Assembly (NCBI GenBank): GCA_007116865.1
Contig: SKHR01000155.1
Location: forward strand, 1-10,078
Reading direction: 5' to 3'
From: Marinospirillum sp.
GTDB lineage: Bacteria > Pseudomonadota > Gammaproteobacteria > Pseudomonadales > Halomonadaceae
DNA: 10,078 bases
The notes under the pieces are model-generated. The model made no database searches, was not told where the DNA came from, and was given only the letters and a program-made list of their open reading frames with translations. Below are positions 1-7,135 of this stretch, in pieces (within the stretch, counting starts at the first letter, position 1; each line of letters opens with the position of its first letter). The position numbers and the translations under genes are program-made.

Positions 1-1
1 C

Positions 2-289
2 ACCTATGCCTGGTTATTACTGGCAGTGACCATCAGTGGTTTTGGTGCCGGGTTAAGCTTCCCAACGGGCAATCACTGGCTACTCAGTTTTGCGGACCCA
101 GCCTGGCGGGGGCGGATTCTGGGTGGATTTGCATCAGTCTTTTTTATGGGGCAGTTTTTATCCCCGCTGCTGGCCGCACCGATTGAAGCCCGCTTAGGAC
201 TCAGTGGCGTCTTTTGGGCCGGGTCAGTGGTGGCGCTGTGCTTGTCCGGGCTGCTGGTGCTGGTTCAGCGAGCCCGGCATTCCGAGTAA
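2..289 (+). CDS. MFS transporter, C-terminal fragment (5' end outside window)
   Basis: The reading frame is open from the first bases of the window and stops with TAA at 287-289, so only about the last 95 residues are visible. They form alternating hydrophobic segments separated by short polar loops. The loop AWRGRILGG is followed by the helix ASVFFMGQFLSPLLAAPI, then a short Arg-containing loop and a last helix of about 20 residues ending in QRARHSE. This is the usual look of helices 10-12 of a major facilitator superfamily carrier, a proton-driven inner-membrane transporter. The substrate cannot be told from this fragment. A GTG at 26 lies in frame, but the same frame continues upstream with hydrophobic codons, so it is probably internal. 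A run of eight T follows at 298-305, but I see no stem before it, so no terminator is called. The family call is fairly safe; a drug or sugar efflux subtype would be a guess. Confidence 0.75.
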   Translation, partial: TYAWLLLAVTISGFGAGLSFPTGNHWLLSFADPAWRGRILGGFASVFFMGQFLSPLLAAPIEARLGLSGVFWAGSVVALCLSGLLVLVQRARHSE

Positions 290-326
290 TTATTCTCTTT
301 TTTTTACATCAAACAGGCGGTTAAGC

Positions 327-356
327 TTGTCGAATTCGGCGCGCAGCACCTACACT
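327..356 (+). promoter_or_regulatory. Possible sigma-70 promoter upstream of the polyphosphate:AMP phosphotransferase
   Basis: In the 102-base gap between the MFS gene and the phosphotransferase, TTGTCG (327-332) and TACACT (351-356) sit 18 bases apart. Each matches four of six positions of the -35 and -10 consensus. A transcript starting near 363 would give a leader of about 30 bases carrying the GGAG site at 381-384 before the ATG at 392. The match is weak and could be chance. Confidence 0.3.
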
Positions 357-391
357 GCAAAAAACAAAATTGACTGCGATGGAGTCCTGCG

Positions 392-1864
392 ATGTTTGAA
401 GCTGCTGAACTCGGGCGAAAAATCAAAAAAACCGTATACAATGAAGAAATCGAAGGTCTGAGAGCCGACCTGCTTCAATGTCAGCAAGAACTGCTTGATT
501 GTGATTTTTCAGTGGTGCTGCTGATTTCCGGTGTGGATGGAGCCGGCAAAGGCGAAATGGTCAATCAGCTGCACGAATGGATGGATCCGCGTTATCTGGA
601 AACGACCGCCTTTGATGCACCGACCGAAGAAGAGCGTGAGCGCCCACATTTTTGGCGTTACTGGCGCGCTTTGCCACCCAAGGGGAAAATTGGGATCCAC
701 TTTAGCTCCTGGTACAGCGACCCGATTGCTCAGCGCCTCAATGGACAAATCACTCAAAGCCAGCATGAAGCCTACCTTTCCAGGGTGAATACACTGGAAA
801 AGATGCTGGTAGATGATGGCACCCTGTTGATCAAAATGTGGCTGCATCTGGGCAAAAAACACTACAAACAAAGAATTCGCCACTTGGCGAGTGATCCCAA
901 AACTGCCTGGCGGGTATCAAAAAAGAATCTGGATAACATCAAGGTATTTGATGAGTTTCGCAGTGTCGCTGAGGATACTCTGCGCCAAACCAGTACCGGT
1001 CATGCGCCTTGGATCATTGTTGAGGGTTATGATCCACGTTATCGCAGTCTGACCGTGGGTCGCTTGCTGCGTGACATGGTCAGAAAACGTATGGAGGTTG
1101 ACCCCAAAACCCTGACTTCACCCACGGTTGACTGGACGGCGAAAAAAGACAAAACCACTCTGCTGGATTTTGTTGATCTGAGCCAGGCGCTCAAGAAAAA
1201 AGAATACAAAGAGCAGTTACTGCACTACCAGGCTCGTCTCAATGTGCTGGCGCGCAAGGCACACAAGCAAAAACTCAGCACAGTGATGGCGCTTGAAGGC
1301 TGGGATGCGGCCGGTAAAGGCGGCATGATCCGCCGGATTATTCACGCCCTGGACTCTCGTCATTATCGAGTCATTCCGGTGGCAGCACCCACCGATGAAG
1401 AAAAAGCCCGCCATTATTTGTGGCGTTTTTGGCGCCACCTCCAGCGTGCAGGGCATATGACGATTTTCGACCGAACCTGGTATGGGCGGGTTTTGGTGGA
1501 GCGCATTGAAGGTTATGCGCGGACGGATGAGTGGATTCGCGCCTATCAGGAAATCAATGAGTTTGAAGAAGAGCTCACTGAGCATGGCATCGTGCTGATG
1601 AAATACTGGCTGCATATTGACAAAAATGAGCAGCTGGCTCGCTTTAAAGCCAGAGAACAAATCAGCTATAAGCAGCATAAAATCACTGATGAAGACTACC
1701 GTAATCGTGAGCGCTGGGACGACTATGCGCAAGCGGTTGCTGACATGGTGGAGCGAACCAGTACCCAGGTCGCGCCCTGGCATATCATCGAAGGCAATGA
1801 TAAGCGTTATGCCCGGGTGCGGGCGCTACAACTCCTATGTGACCGACTGGAACAGGTGGTTTAA
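392..1864 (+). CDS. pap: Polyphosphate:AMP phosphotransferase (class II, two-domain PPK2)
   Basis: This 490-residue cytosolic enzyme should transfer phosphate from inorganic polyphosphate to AMP, making ADP. It consists of two tandem PPK2 domains, the class II layout of about 500 residues. The N-terminal half (about 1-235) has the Walker A loop GVDGAGKG (47-54). The C-terminal half (about 255-490) has GWDAAGKG (303-310), the Walker B-like FDRTWYGR (359-366) and a basic lid region around 415-445. In the N-terminal half the position matching the Asp-Arg pair reads HFSSWYSD (103-110), so both charged residues are replaced by serine and catalysis probably rests on the C-terminal half. The start ATG at 392 has GGAG at 381-384, seven bases upstream. 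A gap of 72 bases without a terminator leads to the EAL gene downstream, so read-through is possible. The family call is strong. AMP as acceptor is inferred from the two-domain architecture known for this class. Confidence 0.93.
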   Translation: MFEAAELGRKIKKTVYNEEIEGLRADLLQCQQELLDCDFSVVLLISGVDGAGKGEMVNQLHEWMDPRYLETTAFDAPTEEERERPHFWRYWRALPPKGKIGIHFSSWYSDPIAQRLNGQITQSQHEAYLSRVNTLEKMLVDDGTLLIKMWLHLGKKHYKQRIRHLASDPKTAWRVSKKNLDNIKVFDEFRSVAEDTLRQTSTGHAPWIIVEGYDPRYRSLTVGRLLRDMVRKRMEVDPKTLTSPTVDWTAKKDKTTLLDFVDLSQALKKKEYKEQLLHYQARLNVLARKAHKQKLSTVMALEGWDAAGKGGMIRRIIHALDSRHYRVIPVAAPTDEEKARHYLWRFWRHLQRAGHMTIFDRTWYGRVLVERIEGYARTDEWIRAYQEINEFEEELTEHGIVLMKYWLHIDKNEQLARFKAREQISYKQHKITDEDYRNRERWDDYAQAVADMVERTSTQVAPWHIIEGNDKRYARVRALQLLCDRLEQVV

Positions 1865-1921
1865 CCTGTGTTCTAAAGCCGCATATTTCTGTCAGGCGTC
1901 AGAGTCATCTCAGCGTGTTTC

Positions 1922-1927
1922 AGGAGG
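1922..1927 (+). promoter_or_regulatory. Strong Shine-Dalgarno site for the membrane EAL gene
   Basis: AGGAGG lies nine bases before the ATG at 1937 and fixes that start. No other in-frame start nearby has a comparable site. Confidence 0.7.
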
Positions 1928-1936
1928 AAACCAGAT

Positions 1937-3592
1937 ATGAATCTCATCGAGCTGTTTGAACAGTTTGAAAGACGCCGGCGGCCGCTCTCGGTGTTGGCCG
2001 CCTTTATCATCCTTTTGCTCCTGGTTGGGGTGGTTCTGCTGGTGTATTTCACTGGTGGGATCAAGTTTGTTTATTCTCACTCCATGTATTTACCCATCTT
2101 GCTGGCGGGTATGTTATTTGGCGTTTGGGGAGGCGTGCTGATTGGGGTGCTCGCAGGTTTGGTGTTAGGGCCATGGATGCCCATTGATGTCCAAGCTGGA
2201 GAAATGCAGCCGCTACAAAACTGGGTTTACCGTCTGGGATTTTTCACCCTGATCGGTTTTTTTGCCGGCGTCTTTAGTGATCTATCCAGAGCTTACCTGC
2301 GCCACCTTCGCTGGTTGACCCGGCATGACTCGGCTTCTGGCTTGGCTAACCGTGAAGCCTTGATACGTGAGCTGTCTGCTGAATTTGCCGAGCGGTCAGG
2401 CTCGGATCATTTTTTGCTGCTGGTGGCTTTTGAAAACACCCGTGAAATGAAATCGGTTTTTGGTCAAGGAGTGACCGATGTCGCAGTCTCTCAGTTGGCT
2501 CAAAAATTAAGCATCAATGCTGATCATCAGCAGATTTATCGTATTGCACCCGCCCAGCTGGCTTTTTTACTGCACGCTCAGGGCCCCGCTTTCATTGATC
2601 TGCTCAAGGCAATGGTTCAGCAGTCTCGTGAGCCCATCATCTATAACAATATTTCCATCCACCTGGATACGCGGATTGGTTATGTGCGTCTCAATGATGT
2701 GGATATGAGTGCAGAAATGAGTCTGCAAAGTGCTGAATCTGCACTGGTGATGGCACAACAAAAAGCACGAGACTACATGGGGTTTCGGCCGGAAATTCTG
2801 ACCCGGGTCAGGGGCAACCTGATCCTTTTGGGAGAGTTGAAAGAAGCCCTCGAGCAAGGGCAGTTAACCCTGCATTACCAACCCAAAATTGATTTGCACA
2901 CTGGACAGGTCTGTGGAGTAGAGGCGCTCATGCGCTGGCATCATCCAGTACGTGGACTCATTGCGCCTGGCGATTTTATCCCTCGTGCAGAGCAGAGCAC
3001 CCTGATCAATCAAGTGACAGATTTTGTGCTCAATCAAGTCATGCAGACTCAGCGTCAATGGCTGCAGCAGGGGGTTTCGGTGCCCGTAGCAGTCAATGTG
3101 TCAACGCGTAATTTGCTGCAGCCAAATTTCGCTGACCGGGTTTTTGCGCTGTTAGAGCATTATCAACTGGATGCGCGCCTGCTGGAGCTGGAGGTGACTG
3201 AAGGGGCGCTGATGCTCGATATGGAACGAACCCTGCGTGAACTTTCACGTCTGGATGAATTAAACATCATTCTTTCTATCGATGACTTTGGAACCGGTTA
3301 CTTATCTTTGCAGTATCTTCACCGTTTACCGGTTTCCCTGTTGAAAATAGACCAAACCTTTGTTCATCAACTGCCAGACGATGCTGGCGCACGCTATATT
3401 TTGGAAGCCGCGATCGGCCTGGCGCATAAAATGGGGATTAAGGCACTGGCTGAAGGAGTAGAAACCCAGGCGCATTTTGAGTTGCTCAAAAGCATGAGCT
3501 GCGATCTGGCCCAGGGTTTCCTGATGTGCCGGCCAGTGCCGGCGGACGAGTTTTTAGAGTGGTATCAGCAGCGGGGTGGCCTTTACCCTTGA
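1937..3592 (+). CDS. Membrane-anchored c-di-GMP phosphodiesterase: degenerate GGDEF + EAL
   Basis: This 551-residue protein has a hydrophobic N-terminus with about four membrane segments (roughly 18-38, 50-64, 65-82 and 98-116). A linker with the usual RHDSASGLANRE entry of a GGDEF domain (129-140) follows. The GGDEF domain (about 125-285) is eroded: the signature site reads RIAPAQLAFLL (202-212) and the metal-binding and guanine-binding stretch is unrecognisable (around 164-182), so it should not make c-di-GMP. The EAL domain (about 297-545) looks complete: EAL at 329-331, N387, ELEVTE with E419 and E422, DDFGTGY from D449-D450, K470, EGVE from E506 and Q526. It should hydrolyse c-di-GMP to pGpG, with the dead GGDEF domain possibly serving as a regulatory module. 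The membrane part resembles small integral sensor modules, but I cannot name the family or ligand. The gene follows the phosphotransferase by 72 bases. Confidence 0.9.
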   Translation: MNLIELFEQFERRRRPLSVLAAFIILLLLVGVVLLVYFTGGIKFVYSHSMYLPILLAGMLFGVWGGVLIGVLAGLVLGPWMPIDVQAGEMQPLQNWVYRLGFFTLIGFFAGVFSDLSRAYLRHLRWLTRHDSASGLANREALIRELSAEFAERSGSDHFLLLVAFENTREMKSVFGQGVTDVAVSQLAQKLSINADHQQIYRIAPAQLAFLLHAQGPAFIDLLKAMVQQSREPIIYNNISIHLDTRIGYVRLNDVDMSAEMSLQSAESALVMAQQKARDYMGFRPEILTRVRGNLILLGELKEALEQGQLTLHYQPKIDLHTGQVCGVEALMRWHHPVRGLIAPGDFIPRAEQSTLINQVTDFVLNQVMQTQRQWLQQGVSVPVAVNVSTRNLLQPNFADRVFALLEHYQLDARLLELEVTEGALMLDMERTLRELSRLDELNIILSIDDFGTGYLSLQYLHRLPVSLLKIDQTFVHQLPDDAGARYILEAAIGLAHKMGIKALAEGVETQAHFELLKSMSCDLAQGFLMCRPVPADEFLEWYQQRGGLYP

Positions 3593-3649
3593 TGGGCTCC
3601 AGGCAGGTCTTCTCATATTGTTGTATGCTGTTGTTATCTAAGGATCAAT

Positions 3650-3658
3650 AGGAGGTGA
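3650..3658 (+). promoter_or_regulatory. Near-perfect Shine-Dalgarno site for the SDR gene
   Basis: AGGAGGTGA is fully complementary to the anti-Shine-Dalgarno end of 16S rRNA. Its AGGAGG core lies six bases before the ATG at 3662, which sets the start and predicts efficient translation. The rest of the gap (3593-3649) holds no promoter I would call. Confidence 0.75.
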
Positions 3659-3661
3659 GTC

Positions 3662-4414
3662 ATGCGAGTAGCAGGCAAGAATATTTTGGTGACCGGAGGT
3701 GCCAGCGGAATCGGACTGGCCGCCGTTGAACGTTGTATGCAGGAAGGGGCGAATGTCGTGATGTCGGATCTGGCTCAATCTGAAGGAGCCAGTCGCGCAG
3801 CGGCTTTAGATGCCGTTCATGCTGGGCGCTGTATTTTTCGCGCTTGTGATGTGTCTTCTACCGCGGAGGTGGATCAGCTGATGGCATTTATGCTGGCTGA
3901 GCTGGGGAGTGTTGACGGCGTATTCAATAATGCCGGCATCGGTGGCATTTGTCCGGCTGAAGACTATCCGGATGAAGACTTTCTACGCATTATCGATATC
4001 AATCTGACCGGGGTTTTTCGGGTGGCTCGGGCAGCATTAAAACCCATGTATGCCCAGGGCAGTGGCGCTATCGTTAACTGCGCTTCGATTCTTGGGGTCT
4101 TTGGCCAGTCTGGAACGGCAGCCTATACCGCGGCTAAGGGCGGTGTGGTGAACATGACGCGAACACTGGCTTTGGAGGCAGCGAAAAAAGGGGTGAGGGT
4201 CAACACGATTGGGCCAGGTTATATTGACACACCTTTATTAGCGGGTTTGGATGATGAGTTGATGCAGGGGCTGATCAGCCTGCATCCCATTGGTCGCTTA
4301 GGGCGTCCAGAGGAAGTTGCCAGTGCCTTTTTGTTTTTAGTCAGCGATGAAGCCAGCTTTATCACCGGTGCTAACCTGCTGGTGGATGGTGGGTTTACTG
4401 CCGGTAAATCCTGA
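3662..4414 (+). CDS. SDR family NAD(P)-dependent oxidoreductase
   Basis: This 250-residue protein has the length and all the marks of a classical short-chain dehydrogenase/reductase. The Rossmann glycine motif TGGASGIG is at 11-18. An Asp at 36, at the end of the second strand (VVMSDL), favours NAD(H) over NADP(H). CDVSS at 62-66 and NNAG at 89-92 follow. The catalytic set is N114, S142, Y155 and K159 in YTAAK, and the C-terminus has the common ITGANLLVDGGF stretch. It should catalyse reversible oxidation of an alcohol to a carbonyl in the cytosol. The substrate cannot be read from sequence; annotations such as 3-oxoacyl-ACP reductase or glucose dehydrogenase would be over-specific. It ends 13 bases before a strong terminator, so its transcript probably closes there. 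The start is set by the Shine-Dalgarno site at 3650-3658. Confidence 0.93.
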   Translation: MRVAGKNILVTGGASGIGLAAVERCMQEGANVVMSDLAQSEGASRAAALDAVHAGRCIFRACDVSSTAEVDQLMAFMLAELGSVDGVFNNAGIGGICPAEDYPDEDFLRIIDINLTGVFRVARAALKPMYAQGSGAIVNCASILGVFGQSGTAAYTAAKGGVVNMTRTLALEAAKKGVRVNTIGPGYIDTPLLAGLDDELMQGLISLHPIGRLGRPEEVASAFLFLVSDEASFITGANLLVDGGFTAGKS

Positions 4415-4427
4415 GTTGTGTTCACGC

Positions 4428-4463
4428 CAGGCTGACCCCGATTGAGGTCAGCCTGTTTTTTTT
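4428..4463 (+). terminator. Rho-independent terminator after the SDR gene
   Basis: A perfect 10-base-pair stem, CAGGCTGACC (4428-4437) with GGTCAGCCTG (4446-4455), encloses an eight-base loop. Eight T follow at 4456-4463. It starts 13 bases after the SDR stop codon. It is the clearest terminator in the window and ends only 21 bases before the BCCT start codon. Confidence 0.92.
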
Positions 4464-4474
4464 GTGTATGGGTT

Positions 4475-4482
4475 GGGGGGGG
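4475..4482 (+). promoter_or_regulatory. G-run serving as atypical ribosome binding site for the BCCT gene
   Basis: Eight consecutive G lie two bases before the ATG at 4485. Parts of the run can pair with the CCUCC of 16S rRNA, so it may serve as the Shine-Dalgarno site. The homopolymer is unusual and could also be a phase-variation or sequencing-error hotspot. It lies outside the reading frame when ATG 4485 is used. Confidence 0.4.
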
Positions 4483-4484
4483 CA

Positions 4485-6119
4485 ATGTATAACCAGTCCC
4501 AGTCGGGTTTGTTTAAAGGAATGAATCCGCTGATGACCAAGGTTTCCGTGATCATGGTGTTGATCACGTTGGTTTTAGGCAGTGTGTTCACCGAAGCCAG
4601 TGCAGCGGGTGTGGCCCACCTAAGGCAGTGGCTGACGCCATTTTTAGAGTGGTACTATGTACTGCTGGTCGCATTTTTGTTGTTTTTTATGATCTGGCTG
4701 GGCACTGGGCGCTATAAAAACGTCCGTCTGGGCGGTGATGCTGAGTTGCCCGAATTCACCTTCTTTTCCTGGGTCAGCATGCTGTTTGCAGCGGGCACAG
4801 GGGTCGGGATTTTATTCTGGTCGGTGGCACAACCGATTTTGCAGTTTGATGATAACCCCTTCATTCATATTGTCTCATCCGATGCTGAAGCGGCCGTTGT
4901 GGCCATGCGTTTGTCGTTTTTCCACTGGGGCATCAATGGCTGGGCTATTTTTTCATTTGTGGCTTTAGCCCTGGCCTATTTTTCCTTTCGTCATGATCTT
5001 CCATTAACGATTCGTTCAGTGCTTTATCCCCTGCTGGGTGAACGGGTTCGAGGTCCGTTGGGTGACCTGGTGGATTTGCTGGCGGTGTTTGGCACGGTAT
5101 TTGGTATTGCCACGACCCTGGGATTAGGGGTTCAACAGATGAATGCCGGTCTGCAACAGGTTTTTGGTTTTGCTAGCACCCCCCAGCTGCAACTGCTAGT
5201 AATCGCCGTGATCATGCTCATTGCGACTGCCTCTGTGGTGTCCGGAGTCTCCCGAGGCGTTCGACTTTTATCAGAACTGAACTTCTGGTTGAGCATTGCC
5301 GCCGTGATTTTCATGTTGAGCTTTGGTCCGACTCAATATCTGATCGGGCTGACCATAGAGGCAACGGGTGACTACATCCAGAACCTGTTGCGCATGACCT
5401 TTCACACCAATGTCACGCATGGCAGTGACTGGCAAGCAGAGTGGACGGTGTTCTTTTGGGGTTGGTGGCTGGCCTGGTCTCCTTTTGTGGGTATGTTTAT
5501 TGCCCGGATCTCGCGTGGACGAACTTTTCGTGAGTTTGTGATGGGGGTGCTGCTGGTGCCGACGGGTATCACCCTGGTGTGGATCGGTCTGTTTGGTGGG
5601 ACCGCACTTTATCATGAGCTGTTTGGTGGTGGCGGCATTGTTGAAGCGGTGGAGCGGGATGTGGCCACCGCTTTGTTTGTGACCCTGGAAGGCATGGATC
5701 TCGGTGCGATGACGCCTTGGGTTTCTGGCTTGCTGATTTTGCTCATAGGTACCTACCTGATCACTTCTGCTAATGCGGGCACCCTGGTGATCAATACTAT
5801 CTTGTCGGGAGGGGATTCCGATCCACCAACAGCTCACCGCATCCTGTGGGGTGTTTTCCTGGCGCTGCTGACCAGTGTGTTATTGCTGGCCGGTGGACTG
5901 GATACTCTGCAAGCAGCGGTGATTGCAGCAGCGATGCCGTTTTCACTGGTTGTGTTAAGCATGGTGCTGGGATTGCTCCGAGCCCTGGCAGGCGAGCGTT
6001 TTGCAGCCAGAGAAGGCGAGCGTTCGGCTTTTCCGGCTGAGCCCTGGGTGGTGACGGAAACTCAGCATGAGGAAACCTGTCAGGAGGAAAAAATATCACC
6101 AGAATCAGTGGCTAAGTAG
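4485..6119 (+). CDS. BCCT family transporter (betaine/carnitine/choline type)
   Basis: This 544-residue inner-membrane carrier has about twelve hydrophobic segments. The BCCT hallmarks are AAGTGVGILFWSVAQP (102-117), FHWGINGWAIF (146-156) and the signature helix WGWWLAWSPFVGMF (325-338), whose tryptophans form the substrate aromatic box in this family. TSAN at 427-430 keeps the Thr-Ser pair that binds sodium in BetP, so sodium coupling is plausible. At the position where choline carriers carry Asp, this protein has Gly (GVG), which favours betaine-like substrates over choline; this is inferred from BetP studies. The charged tail after about residue 503 is short, unlike the long regulatory tail of E. 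coli BetT. ATG 4485 was chosen for the preceding G-run. A GTG at 4464 overlaps the terminator edge, and ATGs at 4521 and 4533 are later alternatives. The spacing to rluF is 57 bases. Confidence 0.9.
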   Translation: MYNQSQSGLFKGMNPLMTKVSVIMVLITLVLGSVFTEASAAGVAHLRQWLTPFLEWYYVLLVAFLLFFMIWLGTGRYKNVRLGGDAELPEFTFFSWVSMLFAAGTGVGILFWSVAQPILQFDDNPFIHIVSSDAEAAVVAMRLSFFHWGINGWAIFSFVALALAYFSFRHDLPLTIRSVLYPLLGERVRGPLGDLVDLLAVFGTVFGIATTLGLGVQQMNAGLQQVFGFASTPQLQLLVIAVIMLIATASVVSGVSRGVRLLSELNFWLSIAAVIFMLSFGPTQYLIGLTIEATGDYIQNLLRMTFHTNVTHGSDWQAEWTVFFWGWWLAWSPFVGMFIARISRGRTFREFVMGVLLVPTGITLVWIGLFGGTALYHELFGGGGIVEAVERDVATALFVTLEGMDLGAMTPWVSGLLILLIGTYLITSANAGTLVINTILSGGDSDPPTAHRILWGVFLALLTSVLLLAGGLDTLQAAVIAAAMPFSLVVLSMVLGLLRALAGERFAAREGERSAFPAEPWVVTETQHEETCQEEKISPESVAK

Positions 6120-6176
6120 TGTTCTGGGTGACTGTAAACAGGCACAATGCTGGCTGGGTATTGGGGAAAACGGACC

Positions 6177-7046
6177 ATGAGTGCTGAATCAACAACCTTG
6201 CGTTTAAATAAATTTATCAGTGAGACTGGGCTTTGCTCACGACGTGAAGCGGACCGACTGATTGAGGCGGGCCAGGTTCGGGTCAATGGCAAGGTTGCAC
6301 TGATGGGCGCCCAGGTCAGTGATGCCGATCAGATCACGGTCAAGGGCAAGCGCTTAAAAAACAAACCGGAAGCGGTTTATTTGGCCTATTACAAGCCGGT
6401 TGGGGTGACCTCAACCACTGATCAGACTGAGAAAGATAATATTGTTGATGCCGTCAATTACAAAAAGAGCCGCATTTTTCCGGTTGGACGCTTGGATAAA
6501 CCATCCGAAGGCTTGATTTTACTAACCAACGACGGTGATATCGTCAATAAAATTCTGCGTGCCGGCAATGCGCATGAGAAGGAATACCTGGTGTGGGTTG
6601 ATCGGGTGATTGATCATGAATTTGTTCGGCGCATGGCCTCGGGCATCCCCATTCTGGGTACCGTGACTCAACCCTGTCGAGTGCGTCAGCTTGGAGATCG
6701 CCACTTCAGTATTGTTTTGACCCAAGGGTTGAATCGGCAAATCCGGCGCATGACCGAGTATCTGGGATATCAAGTGACCCGGTTAAAGCGAACCAGGATC
6801 ATGAACCTCACGCTGGATGGTCTCAAACCAGGGCAGTGGCGCTTGCTTGGGCGTTCAGAAATGGCTGCGATTCAGGCGATGATTCAGAGCTCCAGCGGTA
6901 CAGAAGAAGCCAGTCGCCAGCCGTCCAGATCAAGGGCAAAAAGCAGCGCTTCTACGTCAGGGAAACCGGTGAGCAAAAAGTTGCGTTCAGCCAAAAAAAG
7001 TGGAAAAAAAGATTTGTCAGTCAAGCGAGTACGAAGAAAAGCCTGA
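6177..7046 (+). CDS. rluF: 23S rRNA pseudouridine synthase RluF
   Basis: This 289-residue protein matches the length (290) and layout of E. coli RluF, which isomerises U2604 of 23S rRNA and also modifies a tRNA-Tyr position. An S4-type RNA-binding domain comes first (about 8-65; LNKFISETGLCSRREADRLI is typical). The catalytic domain follows, with GRLDKPSEGLILLTNDGD carrying the catalytic Asp at 107, the same number as in the E. coli enzyme. NKILRAGNAHEKEYLV, GVPILGTVT-like GIPILGTVT and QGLNRQIRRM are RluF/RluB/RluE hallmarks, and KRTRIMN agrees with RluF. The last 50 or so residues are a Ser/Lys/Arg-rich, low-complexity tail, also seen in RluF proteins. ATG 6177 was chosen because GGGGA at 6163-6167 precedes it by nine bases and the length then fits the family; an ATG at 6147 would add ten residues without a good site. 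Confidence 0.93.
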   Translation: MSAESTTLRLNKFISETGLCSRREADRLIEAGQVRVNGKVALMGAQVSDADQITVKGKRLKNKPEAVYLAYYKPVGVTSTTDQTEKDNIVDAVNYKKSRIFPVGRLDKPSEGLILLTNDGDIVNKILRAGNAHEKEYLVWVDRVIDHEFVRRMASGIPILGTVTQPCRVRQLGDRHFSIVLTQGLNRQIRRMTEYLGYQVTRLKRTRIMNLTLDGLKPGQWRLLGRSEMAAIQAMIQSSSGTEEASRQPSRSRAKSSASTSGKPVSKKLRSAKKSGKKDLSVKRVRRKA

Positions 7047-7063
7047 AAATGGCCTAGACTGGA

Positions 7064-7091
7064 TTGTATCTGGGGTGGTTTCTTTTATACT
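7064..7091 (+). promoter_or_regulatory. Possible sigma-70 promoter for the PAS-GGDEF-EAL gene
   Basis: TTGTAT (7064-7069) and TATACT (7086-7091) are 16 bases apart, in an AT-richer stretch just after rluF. The -10 box matches five of six consensus positions and the -35 box three of six. Transcription would begin near 7098, downstream of the TTG at 7064, which argues that translation starts later, for example at TTG 7136. Confidence 0.4.
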
Positions 7092-7135
7092 CATTAAAAT
7101 GCACCTTTTCGGATATAAGCCGCGAGACTGTCCAC

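Noticed and set aside
298..305. Run of eight T after the MFS gene as a possible terminator
   Set aside because: I could not find a stable GC-rich stem immediately before it.
321..347. Clustered HindIII and EcoRI sites with a GGCGCGC stretch, like a cloning polylinker or vector junction
   Set aside because: The sites are separated by ordinary bases, the AscI site is incomplete, and both sides continue as normal intergenic sequence between two native genes.
204..461. An 85-codon + strand frame bridging the MFS and phosphotransferase genes
   Set aside because: It overlaps two better-supported genes in other frames, has no ribosome site, and is rich in Cys, Trp and Ser as expected for an out-of-frame reading.
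1217..1783. A 188-codon open frame on the minus strand
   Set aside because: It lies antisense inside the well-conserved C-terminal PPK2 domain and its translation shows no recognisable domain; it is a shadow of that gene's codon pattern.
5271..5837. A 188-codon open frame on the minus strand
   Set aside because: It is antisense to BCCT membrane helices, and its His/Gln/Arg-rich translation is the expected reverse complement of hydrophobic codons.
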